A DNA stretch of 64,000 nucleotides, from positions 14,944 through 78,943 of the forward strand of contig JBBANM010000023.1 of the NCBI GenBank assembly GCA_040401995.1, written 5' to 3'. The DNA is from Haliscomenobacter sp040401995. GTDB lineage: Bacteria; Bacteroidota; Bacteroidia; Chitinophagales; Saprospiraceae. The stretch's first letter is position 1; each line of letters starts with the position of its first letter. The position numbers and the translations under genes were made by a program. The notes beneath the pieces were generated by a model. The model did not search any database. It had not been told where the DNA came from and worked only from the letters and a program-made list of their open reading frames with translations. Positions 8,863 through 17,180 of this stretch are shown here, piece after piece.

Positions 8863-9225
8863 ATGACGAGCGCCTTTATTGTCGACGAAAATGCTAATTT
8901 TTGCAAAAGTTTGACCTTGTATTTTGAAGACGATCAAGATTTAACCATTACCAATGCTTTTCAAGATTTAGAAAGCGCTTTCCAAACGCTTCAAACAAAT
9001 CAACCCGATATAGTGCTCATTGATGGGAAATTATTGGACAACGAAGGGCAGAAAATCATAGAAATCATTAAAATCCAATACCCAGTAATAAAATGTATTC
9101 TTCTGACTAGTTTTTTAGACAATGATAATCATACTAAAGCGTTACAGTTGGGGATTTCTGGATATCTGATCAAAGGAAACGATCCTGAAGTATTGAGATC
9201 GGAAATTTTAAAAATAGCTAAATAA
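8863..9225 (+). CDS. Single-domain response regulator
   Basis: 120 residues comprising only a receiver domain. The acidic pair is in FIVDENANF, the phospho-acceptor aspartate in DIVLIDGKL, the switch threonine/serine in ILLTSF and the lysine in YLIKGND, so all catalytic positions are present. There is no output domain. It resembles the receiver of the next gene (YFEDDQDLTI against YFEDSADIEI), which suggests a tandem duplication followed by loss of the DNA-binding part. The ATG at 8863 places the first beta strand normally; an in-frame ATG at 8821 would add 14 residues. It probably acts as a phosphate sink or a protein-interaction switch for the upstream kinase. Confidence 0.8.
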   Translation: MTSAFIVDENANFCKSLTLYFEDDQDLTITNAFQDLESAFQTLQTNQPDIVLIDGKLLDNEGQKIIEIIKIQYPVIKCILLTSFLDNDNHTKALQLGISGYLIKGNDPEVLRSEILKIAK

Positions 9226-9253
9226 GTGTCAGGCCATTTACAACTCGAGAATA

Positions 9254-9898
9254 ATGAAGAAGATTAATGTGCTCATGTTTGAAGACAGCCCTGATTTTAC
9301 CAAGGGTATGACCAATTATTTCGAGGATTCAGCAGATATTGAAATTGTAAAAATCATCCCTAATGCCATTAATGTAGTGGCTGATGTTGAAAAAAATGAT
9401 CCAGATGTTGTAGTGATGGATTTTCAAATGCCAGGGGGAACCAACGGCGTCAATGCCATTGAACAACTTAAAATAGCATACCCGGAGCTGAAAATCATGA
9501 TGTTGACTACCTTCATGGATAAAGATGTAATTTTTGGAGCCCTAGCTGCGGGTGCTAAAGGATATGTTGTTAAGAGCAACGGTCCTGAAGCAGTAGAGAC
9601 AGCAATAAACGATGTAATTAACGGCGGCGGATATTTTTCTCCGGAAATTGCTATACGTATTGCGGCTTCCTTTGAAAAAGATATCGTAAAAAAGCAAGAA
9701 AAATTTGTGGATTTAACCCCCCGCGAAAAAGATGTATTGATAGAAATGTGTAATGGGAAAAGTAGGAAGATGATAGCATCAAGTTTAAATCGATCTATTT
9801 ATACGGTTGGAGAACACTTAGATTCCATTTACAAAAAACTGCATGTCAATTCTGCGCCGGAAGCGGTAAGGGAAGCCATCAGAAGAAAAATTGTTTAG
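9254..9898 (+). CDS. NarL/LuxR-type response regulator
   Basis: A 214-residue transcription factor. The receiver domain (about 1-125) has the acidic residues in MFEDSPDF, the phospho-acceptor aspartate in VVVMDFQMPGG, LTTF and the lysine in YVVKSNG. The C-terminal LuxR helix-turn-helix (about 150-214) has LTPREKDVLIEMCNGKSRK, SIYTVGEHLDSIYKKL and HVNSAPEAV. It is the natural partner of the HisKA_3 kinase at 7698, a pairing usual for this family. It is 28 bp after the single-domain receiver and only 2 bp before the protease gene, so it is part of the same transcript and may control it. Confidence 0.92.
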   Translation: MKKINVLMFEDSPDFTKGMTNYFEDSADIEIVKIIPNAINVVADVEKNDPDVVVMDFQMPGGTNGVNAIEQLKIAYPELKIMMLTTFMDKDVIFGALAAGAKGYVVKSNGPEAVETAINDVINGGGYFSPEIAIRIAASFEKDIVKKQEKFVDLTPREKDVLIEMCNGKSRKMIASSLNRSIYTVGEHLDSIYKKLHVNSAPEAVREAIRRKIV

Positions 9899-9900
9899 CC

Positions 9901-10473
9901 ATGCTAGCGCGTAGCCTTCAGGAATCCTTTTTAGAGGTTCCTCTCATTTATCAACAGGATAATACTTGGTGTTGGGCGGCTTGTATGGAAATGATTTTTA
10001 GATATTTTGGCGAGCCAAAAAATGAAAAAGGTGAAATTTGGTCGCAACAGGAGATTGTTTTTAAATTTTTAAATCGCGATATTGAATCCGTAAAAAGTCT
10101 TGAGAGAAAGACCATTAAAGCGGGAATTACAGAAACCAATTTATTGCGTTTATTGCAACTGAATTTTGGTTTTTCCGAAGCAAAAATGGAGACGCATTTG
10201 GATTGGGCAGAAATTAAACAACAAATTTGCGTATTGCGACGACCGGTACTACTGGCCGTAAATGAAAAAGCAGATTTATTGAAATCGCCCGATCATGTTG
10301 TGGTGGTCATTGGGTGTGTGGAGGAAGCCAATGAACATTGGTTGGAGGTGTTGGATCCAAAACATCCCAACTTACAAACTGGGAGTAGGTATTCAAAAAT
10401 CAATTTTTTACCAAAAAAAAGTACAGGAAATAAAATTTGTCATTTCATATATAATTTACATCCAATTAATTAA
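9901..10473 (+). CDS. Papain-like (C39/C70-like) cysteine protease
   Basis: 190 residues with the arrangement of small papain-fold proteases (Peptidase_C39_2 / papain-like cysteine peptidase families). The nucleophile region is QQDNTWCWAACMEMI with Cys24, the histidine is H132 in SPDHVVVVIGC, and an acidic partner is likely D152 in EVLDPKHP. There is no signal peptide or ABC domain, so it is cytoplasmic or exported by another route, and it is not a bacteriocin-processing transporter. Its start is 2 bp after the regulator stop and an unrecognised gene follows 18 bp later. The substrate is unknown; the neighbouring 169-residue protein is one candidate by position only. Confidence 0.75.
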   Translation: MLARSLQESFLEVPLIYQQDNTWCWAACMEMIFRYFGEPKNEKGEIWSQQEIVFKFLNRDIESVKSLERKTIKAGITETNLLRLLQLNFGFSEAKMETHLDWAEIKQQICVLRRPVLLAVNEKADLLKSPDHVVVVIGCVEEANEHWLEVLDPKHPNLQTGSRYSKINFLPKKSTGNKICHFIYNLHPIN

Positions 10474-10491
10474 CCATTAATCCATTCTTTT

Positions 10492-11001
10492 ATGGGAGTT
10501 TTTGAAAAAAGCCAGTACATTGTACAAAACGGAACTGGACCCTGGCAATCGGGTTCAACCATTACTACTGCAGAACGCGACGAATTGCTCACCGCCTATT
10601 GGGGCGCAACGAAAAAGAAATTCGCCTTAATCAGCGAAACAGAACTTACTAAACTACAGGATGCTTCATCAGATGGCACTAAAAGAGTGCTGGTGGTTGT
10701 CAAAAATATTGATAAACCTACTGAAGTTGAAATTGCCTGGCACAAGTATGATCCTAACATCATCGAAGGTCCTGACAATTACTACATCATTAGCGACAAA
10801 TATTTTGACGGCGACAACCCAGTTGACGAACCCAATGGTATCTTTGGCACTACCGGCGACATTATCGGTGTTACCATCGGCGCAAGTAAAGACCAAAAAC
10901 AAATGGGTGTCATTATCAACCAAATTGATTTGGTACTGGTCGACAAAGGCGGTATCCACGGTGATCCCCCAGGAGTAGGTATTAAAATTCCTGCCTGGTA
11001 G
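10492..11001 (+). CDS. Unrecognised 169-residue protein
   Basis: No family was recognised. The protein is soluble, without signal peptide or membrane helix, acidic, and rich in beta-forming stretches: TKRVLVVVKNI, EVEIAWHKYD, NYYIISDKYFDGD, GDIIGVTIGASKDQ, MGVIINQIDLVLVDKG. It ends in a glycine/proline-rich tail, GIHGDPPGVGIKIPAW. It contains no cysteine, so there are no disulphides or thiol chemistry. It sits between the protease (18 bp upstream) and the membrane protein (25 bp downstream), in the operon with the two-component genes. It could be a protease substrate, an effector or a structural protein; nothing in the sequence decides between these. Confidence 0.7.
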   Translation: MGVFEKSQYIVQNGTGPWQSGSTITTAERDELLTAYWGATKKKFALISETELTKLQDASSDGTKRVLVVVKNIDKPTEVEIAWHKYDPNIIEGPDNYYIISDKYFDGDNPVDEPNGIFGTTGDIIGVTIGASKDQKQMGVIINQIDLVLVDKGGIHGDPPGVGIKIPAW

Positions 11002-11026
11002 TCTTTTATTTAAATAATTGCATAGC

Positions 11027-11767
11027 GTGTCTGAACAACAATACTCTTTATTGCTATTTTATTCAATCTGTTTTTCTTTTATTTTCACAGTAATGCCGGT
11101 GTTTATGGCTATTGTGAACTGGGAAAATTTGAATAGACTGCTAAAATTATTTTTTTGGTATTGCATGGTCGCATTGCTTATTGCGGCCATGCATATCCTT
11201 TTTATTTGGGCTACTTCCAGTTCTGGGTATTACGAATATTTGAGACCACTCTTGAAAAAATGGCAAATAGGCGATACTAACTTTATGTCTATATTAGCCT
11301 ATCTTAATACCTATCTTATTCTTGGACGATATTTTAGCGAGGAGATTCAAGAAAAAAAATACCAAAGACAAGTTCTTCTATTGTTTAGCTTAATTGCAGT
11401 AATTGGTGTAATTGATTACCTTTTTTTTACAGGATTTAGAAACTATGGCTATTTCAACCCGATTGCAAGTTCAAGTTTAGCCATCGTTTTTTCTTTGATC
11501 AGTCTACGCATCATTTTTCAAAAAGATACTCTTGTACCGATTGCCAAAAACTCGTATTTCTGGTTTGCACTTGGCATTTTAGTGTACAATTCGATTGGAT
11601 TGTTTCTCCGCTTGGCAGGCAATGCAATTTATGGTGATGATTTTATTCTGTATTACAAGGTAAGCATGGCAAAAGATCTTTTTTTTGACATAGCCCAGAT
11701 CCTGATTGTGATCGGATTTTATCGATCAAGATTTGTAAAATACCTTGACAACCAAGGTAATGCCTGA
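11027..11767 (+). CDS. Seven-helix membrane protein, last gene of the kinase/protease operon
   Basis: About 246 residues with seven clear hydrophobic segments, starting with LLLFYSICFSFIFTVMPVF and ending with DIAQILIVIGFYRSRF. There are no soluble domains of note and no recognised family motif. The layout resembles the seven-helix sensor modules fused to kinases in this phylum, but there is no kinase here. The start is uncertain: GTG at 11027 (used here) or TTG at 11018; there is no ATG in frame before the first helix. It follows the unrecognised 169-residue gene by about 25 bp and is followed by hairpins, so it closes the operon. A sensing or transport role is possible but not shown. Confidence 0.65.
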   Translation: MSEQQYSLLLFYSICFSFIFTVMPVFMAIVNWENLNRLLKLFFWYCMVALLIAAMHILFIWATSSSGYYEYLRPLLKKWQIGDTNFMSILAYLNTYLILGRYFSEEIQEKKYQRQVLLLFSLIAVIGVIDYLFFTGFRNYGYFNPIASSSLAIVFSLISLRIIFQKDTLVPIAKNSYFWFALGILVYNSIGLFLRLAGNAIYGDDFILYYKVSMAKDLFFDIAQILIVIGFYRSRFVKYLDNQGNA

Positions 11768-11815
11768 CTTTTTCGCGATTAATACATCTCCCTTCATTAC
11801 ATTTCTCATTCCACC

Positions 11816-11832
11816 CCCCCTAGTTTAGGGGG
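11816..11832. terminator. Short G+C hairpin after the operon
   Basis: Seven-pair hairpin CCCCCTA-GTT-TAGGGGG, 49 bp after the membrane-protein stop. It has no T run, so it would pause or protect RNA rather than act as a classical terminator. Confidence 0.4.
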
Positions 11833-11921
11833 TATGCTAAATTGGCTTAATACTTAAATCCTGCTTAAATTGCCAACGGTTTAGATTTAGAACGCTGTAA
11901 CAAACTATTGTAATTCATTCC

Positions 11922-12001
11922 ACGGCCCTAAGTAGCAACCCCATATAGGACAGCACAGCTATGCATTTGGGGACGGTTCCTTTGGGCCGTCTTTATTTTT
12001 T
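11922..12001 (+). ncRNA. Candidate structured RNA ending in a terminator hairpin
   Basis: Nested pairings are visible: ACGGCCC (11922-11928) with GGGCCGT (11984-11990), CCCCA (11939-11943) with TGGGG (11968-11972), and ATAG (11945-11948) with CTAT (11959-11962). A competing hairpin, GACGG (11972-11976) with CCGTC (11987-11991), is followed by TTTATTTTTT and looks like an intrinsic terminator. The two folds exclude each other, as in an attenuator or riboswitch. It also resembles palindromic repeat ends, so an inert repeat is a real alternative. No known RNA family was recognised. At minimum it can end transcription from the 7698-11767 operon. Confidence 0.35.
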
Positions 12002-12209
12002 AGAGCTTGTTCAGGATTCTGGTTCGATGGCAAAAATGAGCTAAAATTCGCACCAATGAGGCGCAAAAAGCGTTGAAAATCCCGACAAAGTCGGGAGAGT
12101 GTATCCCGACTTTGTCGAGGACAGGTCAGCGCTACATGAGCATTTTTGCAACGAAATTGGGGTGAATTTTGGCCATTTGTAGCTCGAAGCAGAAACCTGA
12201 ACAAGCTCT
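12002..12209 (+). repeat. Long-hairpin element, copy A1 (class 1 ends)
   Basis: 208 bp. The ends are AGAGCTTGTTCAGGATTCTG and, at the right, a near-perfect reverse complement (...CCTGAACAAGCTCT). The arms pair almost throughout, with AAATTCGCACCAATGAG on the left facing AAATTGGGGTGAATTT on the right. The centre holds two 15-base palindromic units in opposite orientation, CCCGACAAAGTCGGG and CCCGACTTTGTCG. There is no protein-coding content. It directly follows the terminator-like hairpin and abuts copy A2. Confidence 0.9.
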
Positions 12210-12210
12210 T

Positions 12211-12284
12211 AGAGTATGTTTGGATTTTTAGTTCGCAGGCAAATTTTGGCCAATTGTAGCGCGAATAAACAATCCAAACACTCT
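12211..12284 (+). repeat. Long-hairpin element, copy A2 (class 2 ends, internally deleted)
   Basis: 74 bp, one base after copy A1. It has class 2 ends, AGAGTATGTTTGGATTTTTA and ...AATCCAAACACTCT, but the middle is reduced to AAATTTTGGCCAATTGTAGC, so only the outer stem remains. It lies 112 bp before the malQ start. Confidence 0.85.
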
Positions 12285-12396
12285 TTTTGACAGATTTATC
12301 GACAAACATTCCCTTGACATCGTTTTTTTATCCATTGTTTCTGCACTTTTGTATCTTGCCTCTCGTACAAAGATTAACGGATACGAAGTAGATACC

Positions 12397-15099
12397 ATGA
12401 CCATTACTTTCCAAATTCACTACCTCACCGCTTGGGGTCAACAACTCGCCATTACCGGAAATTTACCTGAACTTGGTAATGGAAATCCCGAGCAGGCCTT
12501 GCTGATGCATTACATTGGCGGCGGCATTTGGCGGGCAGCCCTGCCATTCAACAAAATTCCTGCCTCCATTGAATACAAATATTTACTTCGCGACGACAAT
12601 ACCAAATCCTTCGTTGCCGAATGGGGAGACAGCCGCAAAGTTAGACTCTCGCGAAATGCCGGGGAATCTTTATTTCTTAAGGATGCTTGGCGACCCACAG
12701 ATCACCCGGATCACCCTTTTTATTCCGCTGCATTTGAAAAAGTGATCTTTAAACCCTCTCAAACATTCAAAAGTGTTGCTGTCAAAAGTGGTTCTGGTTT
12801 GTCGGTTCGGTTTCAAATCCGCATAGCACAGTCTATACCAGGTCTGCAACTCGCCATTTTAGGCAATATACCAGCATTGGGCAGTTGGGACCTCGCAAAG
12901 CCTTTGTTGTTGGGCAACCAAGAATACCCGCTCTGGAGCAGCGATTTGCAACTCAACGAACCAACGGACTTTGAATACAAATATGGCTGGTATGATCCAA
13001 AACAAGGGCGCATCATTGAGTTAGAAGAAGGTGGTTCTAACCGTCGATTGGAAGGCGCGGCTTTGGATGAAGGCGTTTCCATGTTGTTGGTCAATGATGA
13101 GTATTACGCCAATCCTAAAGGCAATTGGAAAGGAGCTGGAGTTGCTATTCCGGTATTTTCTTTGCGCAGTGAACAAGGATTGGGGGTAGGCGAGTTTTTG
13201 GACCTTAAACGTATGGCCGATTGGGCCAGTAAAGTTGGGTTGAAATTGATTCAAGTATTGCCAGTAAACGATACCACTGCCAATTTCAATTGGATGGATT
13301 CGTATCCTTATTCGGCCATTTCAGTTTTCGCTTTGCACCCTCAGTTTTTAAACTTGGAAGCATTAGGCGAAAGTGCGCCAAAACGCAAGATAGCTGCGGC
13401 TAGGAAAAAATTGAACGCTTCAACCACCGTTGACTATCCTGAAGTAGCGCGGATCAAGACAGAAATTGCCCGCGAAATATATGCTAAGGATAAAAATGAT
13501 TTCCTGGCAACCCCCGACTTTCAAACTTACTTTAAAGACAACAAACACTGGCTCGAGCCCTATGCTGTTTTTTCCTATTTGCGGGATCTCAATGGCGCGG
13601 TAGACTTCAACCTATGGGGTGCTCACGCCAAATTTTCGCCAAAAATCATCAAAGAATTGGCCGCTCCGGAGTCAGCTGCCTACGATCAAGTTGCTTTCTA
13701 TTACTTTGTTCAGTACCACTTGGATAAACAACTTCGGGAAGCATCTGCGTATGCCGCTTCTTTGGGCGTTGTTCTTAAAGGTGATTTACCCATTGGGATC
13801 TACCGCTACAGCGTTGATGCTTGGGTAGCACCACACCTCTACAATATGGAGGGACAAGCGGGCGCGCCGCCCGATCCATTCTCCGACAACGGCCAAAACT
13901 GGGGTTTTCCTACCTACCGCTGGGAAGTCATGGCGGAAGACAATTACCTCTGGTGGCGACAGCGAATGCAGCATTTGGCGCGGTATTTTAGCGCTTATCG
14001 CATCGATCACATTCTTGGTTTTTTCCGGATCTGGGATATTCCATACAAACATATCGAAGGTTTACCCGGCGTTTTCAACCCAGCGATACCGGTAGAGCGG
14101 AGTGAATTGGCCTCAAGAGGCATCGATTTTGATTACCGTCGTTTTTGTATGCCGCACATTACGGAATCCGATTTACAAGAGTTATTTGGCGAACATATTG
14201 ATTTTGTTAAGCAAACTTTTTTTGGACCAGAGGAATTTGGAACCTATTCCTTTTTACCACAATGGGAAGGTCAGCGTGCGATTCAAGCATTCATTGAAAA
14301 CCCTGAAAATAATGCCTCTGCCGATATTCAAGCGGGTTTGTTTGAATTGGTAGCCAATGTATTGTTGTGGGAAGTGCCCGGAAGCGATCAGCAATTGTTC
14401 CATCCGCGGATCATGATGGATAATACGCGTTCGTTCAAAAAACTGCCTTATCAGCAACAGCAACGTTTGTTTGATTTGCACAACGATTATTTCTTTCGCC
14501 GTCAAGATGAGTTCTGGAAAATCCAGGCGATGAAAAAATTGCCGGCCTTGAAAGCGTCGACCGATATGCTCATTTGTGGTGAAGATTTAGGCATGGTTCC
14601 TGCCACCGTTCCCGGCGTAATGAAAGAATTGGGCATTCTTAGCTTGGAGATTCAACGGATGTCGAAAAACCCAGCTACAGAATTCTTACAAGCAGTTGAT
14701 ATTCCCTATTGGTCGGTTTGTAGTCCTTCCACCCACGATATGTCTACTATCCGAGGTTGGTGGGAAGAAAGTGATCGGGAGCAAATTCAACGTTTTTTTG
14801 AACAAGAATTGCATGGCGTAGGCGAAGCACCCATATCTTGCGAACCAGCAATCGCCCAAGCCATTATTGATCAGCACCTCGATTGGCCTAGCATGTGGTC
14901 TGTTTTTCCATTACAAGATTTGCTGGCAATAGATGGTGAAATTCGCCTTGCTAATCCGGATGACGAGCGCATCAACGTGCCGGCGAATCCTAAGCATCAC
15001 TGGTGCTATCGCATGCACTTAACACTAGAAAACCTGATTGGCGCCAAAACTTTCAACGATACATTGGCCGAGATGCTGCAAACGCATGGACGGAGTTAG
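12397..15099 (+). CDS. malQ: 4-alpha-glucanotransferase with two N-terminal starch-binding domains
   Basis: A 900-residue GH77 amylomaltase that moves alpha-1,4-glucan segments between maltodextrins. Two CBM20-type domains come first: one from residue 1 (FQIHYLTAWGQQLAITGNLP) and one from about 145 (VRFQIRIAQSIPGLQLAILG). The GH77 barrel follows from about 245 (GVAIPVFSLRSEQGLGVGEF). The catalytic residues are D537 in YRIDHILGFFR, E729 in CGEDLGMVP and D781 in STHDMSTIRGW. This long DPE2-like form is known from Bacteroidota. The ATG at 12397 is preferred over an upstream TTG at 12349 because the CBM20 begins directly at it. The aminotransferase-fold gene follows 17 bp downstream and is probably co-transcribed. 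Confidence 0.93.
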   Translation: MTITFQIHYLTAWGQQLAITGNLPELGNGNPEQALLMHYIGGGIWRAALPFNKIPASIEYKYLLRDDNTKSFVAEWGDSRKVRLSRNAGESLFLKDAWRPTDHPDHPFYSAAFEKVIFKPSQTFKSVAVKSGSGLSVRFQIRIAQSIPGLQLAILGNIPALGSWDLAKPLLLGNQEYPLWSSDLQLNEPTDFEYKYGWYDPKQGRIIELEEGGSNRRLEGAALDEGVSMLLVNDEYYANPKGNWKGAGVAIPVFSLRSEQGLGVGEFLDLKRMADWASKVGLKLIQVLPVNDTTANFNWMDSYPYSAISVFALHPQFLNLEALGESAPKRKIAAARKKLNASTTVDYPEVARIKTEIAREIYAKDKNDFLATPDFQTYFKDNKHWLEPYAVFSYLRDLNGAVDFNLWGAHAKFSPKIIKELAAPESAAYDQVAFYYFVQYHLDKQLREASAYAASLGVVLKGDLPIGIYRYSVDAWVAPHLYNMEGQAGAPPDPFSDNGQNWGFPTYRWEVMAEDNYLWWRQRMQHLARYFSAYRIDHILGFFRIWDIPYKHIEGLPGVFNPAIPVERSELASRGIDFDYRRFCMPHITESDLQELFGEHIDFVKQTFFGPEEFGTYSFLPQWEGQRAIQAFIENPENNASADIQAGLFELVANVLLWEVPGSDQQLFHPRIMMDNTRSFKKLPYQQQQRLFDLHNDYFFRRQDEFWKIQAMKKLPALKASTDMLICGEDLGMVPATVPGVMKELGILSLEIQRMSKNPATEFLQAVDIPYWSVCSPSTHDMSTIRGWWEESDREQIQRFFEQELHGVGEAPISCEPAIAQAIIDQHLDWPSMWSVFPLQDLLAIDGEIRLANPDDERINVPANPKHHWCYRMHLTLENLIGAKTFNDTLAEMLQTHGRS

Positions 15100-15116
15100 T
15101 GCATTAAGAGATTAGT

Positions 15117-16274
15117 ATGATCACGACAACACAAAAACACCTTTTTGATCTTCCAGATGACGTTACTTACCTCAACTGTGCCTATATGTCGCCACAGTTA
15201 TTGGAAGTAGAACGCATTGGGATCGAGCAAGCAAGTCGAAAAAACCAGCCTTGGAATATCAAAATCGATGATTTTTTCCAACCTGTCGATGCTTTGAAAA
15301 CCGCATTTGCACAATTGATAAATATTGCTGAAAAAGACCGCATTGCCATTGTTCCTTCAGCTTCTTATGCTTTGTCCAGTGCTGCCGCGAATTTAAAGTT
15401 GCAAGCTCACCAAAACATCATCGTTGCTCAAGAGCAATTTCCCAGCAATTACTACCCTTGGCAACGGGTTGCTGAGCAATCGGGTTGCGAAATACGAACG
15501 GTAGCACTACCGGATTCGCTGAATCGTGGCCAAGCCATGAATGATGCTTTGTTGAATGCCATCGATGAACATACGGCCATGGTAGCCTTGGGGCATATCC
15601 ATTGGGCTAATGGGGTGAAGTACGACTTATTATCCATCCGGGAAAAAACGCGCCAAGTTGGTGCTTTACTGGTAATCGACGGCACTCAATCAGTTGGGGC
15701 GCTGCCATTTGATGCCAGTGTGATACAACCTGATTTGCTGGCTTGTGCCGGTTATAAATGGTTATTAGGGCCTTATTCTTTGGGGGTAGCTTATTTCGGA
15801 CCGCATTTTGACAACGGCGTTCCCATTGAAGAAAACTGGATCAATCGCAAAGACAGCTATAATTTTCAAGGTCTGGTCAACTACGATGATCAGTATCGTC
15901 CGCTAGCTGGTCGTTATTCGATGGGTGAGCAATCCAATTTTATCCTGAGTCCCATGTTGCGCACCGCTATTGAACAGTTGAATACCTGGGGCGTTGACAA
16001 TATTCAGCAGTATGCCCGTTCCATCAATTCTTCGGCCATGGAATCGCTGCAAGAAATGGGTTGTTTGGTTGAAAACATTGAGGATCGAGCCCATCATTTA
16101 GTCGGCGTAAGGCTTGGCTCGCGAATTGACGGCGCTTTATTGCAAACCCACCTCAGCGAACGAAAAGTATTTGTATCTCAACGGGGAGATGCCATCCGGA
16201 TTTCTACCCATGTTTTTAATACGGCCGAAGATTTGGAAAAACTGGTCTCTTGTTTTAAAAACAGTTGGAAATAA
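15117..16274 (+). CDS. Class V aminotransferase-fold PLP enzyme
   Basis: A 385-residue PLP enzyme of the cysteine desulfurase / selenocysteine lyase superfamily. It begins with VTYLNCAYMSPQLLEV and has VALGHIHWANGVKYDL, the PLP-binding aspartate D188 in VIDGTQSVGALPFD, and the PLP lysine K214 in CAGYKWLLGPYS. The catalytic cysteine loop typical of NifS/IscS was not found, so a desulfurase role in Fe-S assembly is unlikely, and an isopenicillin-epimerase-like or other lyase is more probable. It follows malQ by 17 bp, but there is no obvious metabolic link. It is convergent with the methyltransferase, whose stop is 5 bp away. Confidence 0.82.
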   Translation: MITTTQKHLFDLPDDVTYLNCAYMSPQLLEVERIGIEQASRKNQPWNIKIDDFFQPVDALKTAFAQLINIAEKDRIAIVPSASYALSSAAANLKLQAHQNIIVAQEQFPSNYYPWQRVAEQSGCEIRTVALPDSLNRGQAMNDALLNAIDEHTAMVALGHIHWANGVKYDLLSIREKTRQVGALLVIDGTQSVGALPFDASVIQPDLLACAGYKWLLGPYSLGVAYFGPHFDNGVPIEENWINRKDSYNFQGLVNYDDQYRPLAGRYSMGEQSNFILSPMLRTAIEQLNTWGVDNIQQYARSINSSAMESLQEMGCLVENIEDRAHHLVGVRLGSRIDGALLQTHLSERKVFVSQRGDAIRISTHVFNTAEDLEKLVSCFKNSWK

Positions 16275-16279
16275 AAGTT

Positions 16280-17131
16280 TCACTTACTGCCAAACAATCC
16301 AATCCGCCAGGGTTTCCAAACTGCGGGGATCAATGTAACCGCTTGGTGAGTCATCAGCGCCGGATCAAAAAACAAAATGCCCAAATGCCATAAATCAACG
16401 GATAAACGTACGCGTTGATGTTGCTTGATCTCCTCCCAGCAGTCTTCCATTTCGGGCGACCAATGGATATCGGCAATGACAACAATGCTTTTTTCATGAA
16501 TTTTAGTTAAGCACTGAGCAAAATAAGCGGCACAGGCGCCTTTTTGATGATCGCCGTCGATAAAGACCAGGTCAAGTTTTTCCATTTCGGTCAAAAGGGG
16601 CGGTAAAACCTTCTCAAACGCGCCAACCAACAAATGGATATTTGACATGCCCATGGTGTTGAAGGTTTGCTGGGCAACTGCCGCCGTTTCTGGACAACCT
16701 TCAATAGTAAATACCTTGCCTTGATGGGTTCCTGCCGCCAAATGAATGGTGGAAATCCCCAATGAGGTACCCAACTCTAAAATGGTTTTAGGTTGATAGT
16801 GAATGACCATCTTGAAAAGCCATTGTGCGGTTGGTTCAGAGATGGCACTGTGCGCGGCGATGTCTTTTACTAGGCGTGTTTTTTTAGAATTCACCTTGGA
16901 GCCCGCCCCCAAATCCGTTACTTGAATGGCCCGTGAATCGTGTAACAAACGATGACGCATTCTGTTGAGCTCAGGAAAAGCATAATAAAGCCGCCTATCT
17001 TCCAAAACATACTGAATAAAATCAACAACAAAAGGAGAATGAATGTCGTATTTTGTTTTTGCCCTAATGAAATAGCGAATCAGGCTAGAAGCGTAATGAC
17101 GGTAATGACTCAATCTGGACATCAGCTGCAC
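16280..17131 (-). CDS. Class I SAM-dependent methyltransferase
   Basis: 283 residues. An N-terminal region (TKYDIHSPFVVDFIQYVLED) common in Bacteroidota members precedes a Rossmann methyltransferase domain of the Methyltransf_24 / O-methyltransferase type. Motif I is ILELGTSLGISTIHLA (117-131), followed by VFTIEGCPETAAVA and the acidic LDLVFIDGDHQKG. The substrate is unknown. The start is 49 bp from long-hairpin copy B, so its promoter probably overlaps that element. An internal ATG five codons in is an equally good start. Confidence 0.82.
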   Translation of the reverse strand: MQLMSRLSHYRHYASSLIRYFIRAKTKYDIHSPFVVDFIQYVLEDRRLYYAFPELNRMRHRLLHDSRAIQVTDLGAGSKVNSKKTRLVKDIAAHSAISEPTAQWLFKMVIHYQPKTILELGTSLGISTIHLAAGTHQGKVFTIEGCPETAAVAQQTFNTMGMSNIHLLVGAFEKVLPPLLTEMEKLDLVFIDGDHQKGACAAYFAQCLTKIHEKSIVVIADIHWSPEMEDCWEEIKQHQRVRLSVDLWHLGILFFDPALMTHQAVTLIPAVWKPWRIGLFGSK

Positions 17132-17180
17132 TTGTAGTATTGGTTAATGCTTGGGTTAGGTTGGGAATCACGCTCCCTTT

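Noticed and set aside
9901..10473. Bacteriocin maturation by the C39-like protease
   Set aside because: No ABC transporter, no double-glycine leader peptide and no small peptide gene are adjacent, and the protein lacks membrane segments.
11959..12309. A 116-codon minus-strand reading frame, with similar frames in other copies (17179-17382, 52491-52718) sharing a peptide like RAANGQNSPQL
   Set aside because: The similarity comes from the hairpin-element DNA itself. The frames have different starts and ends, no ribosome-binding context, and cross the palindromic arms. They are likely to be mis-annotated as hypothetical proteins.
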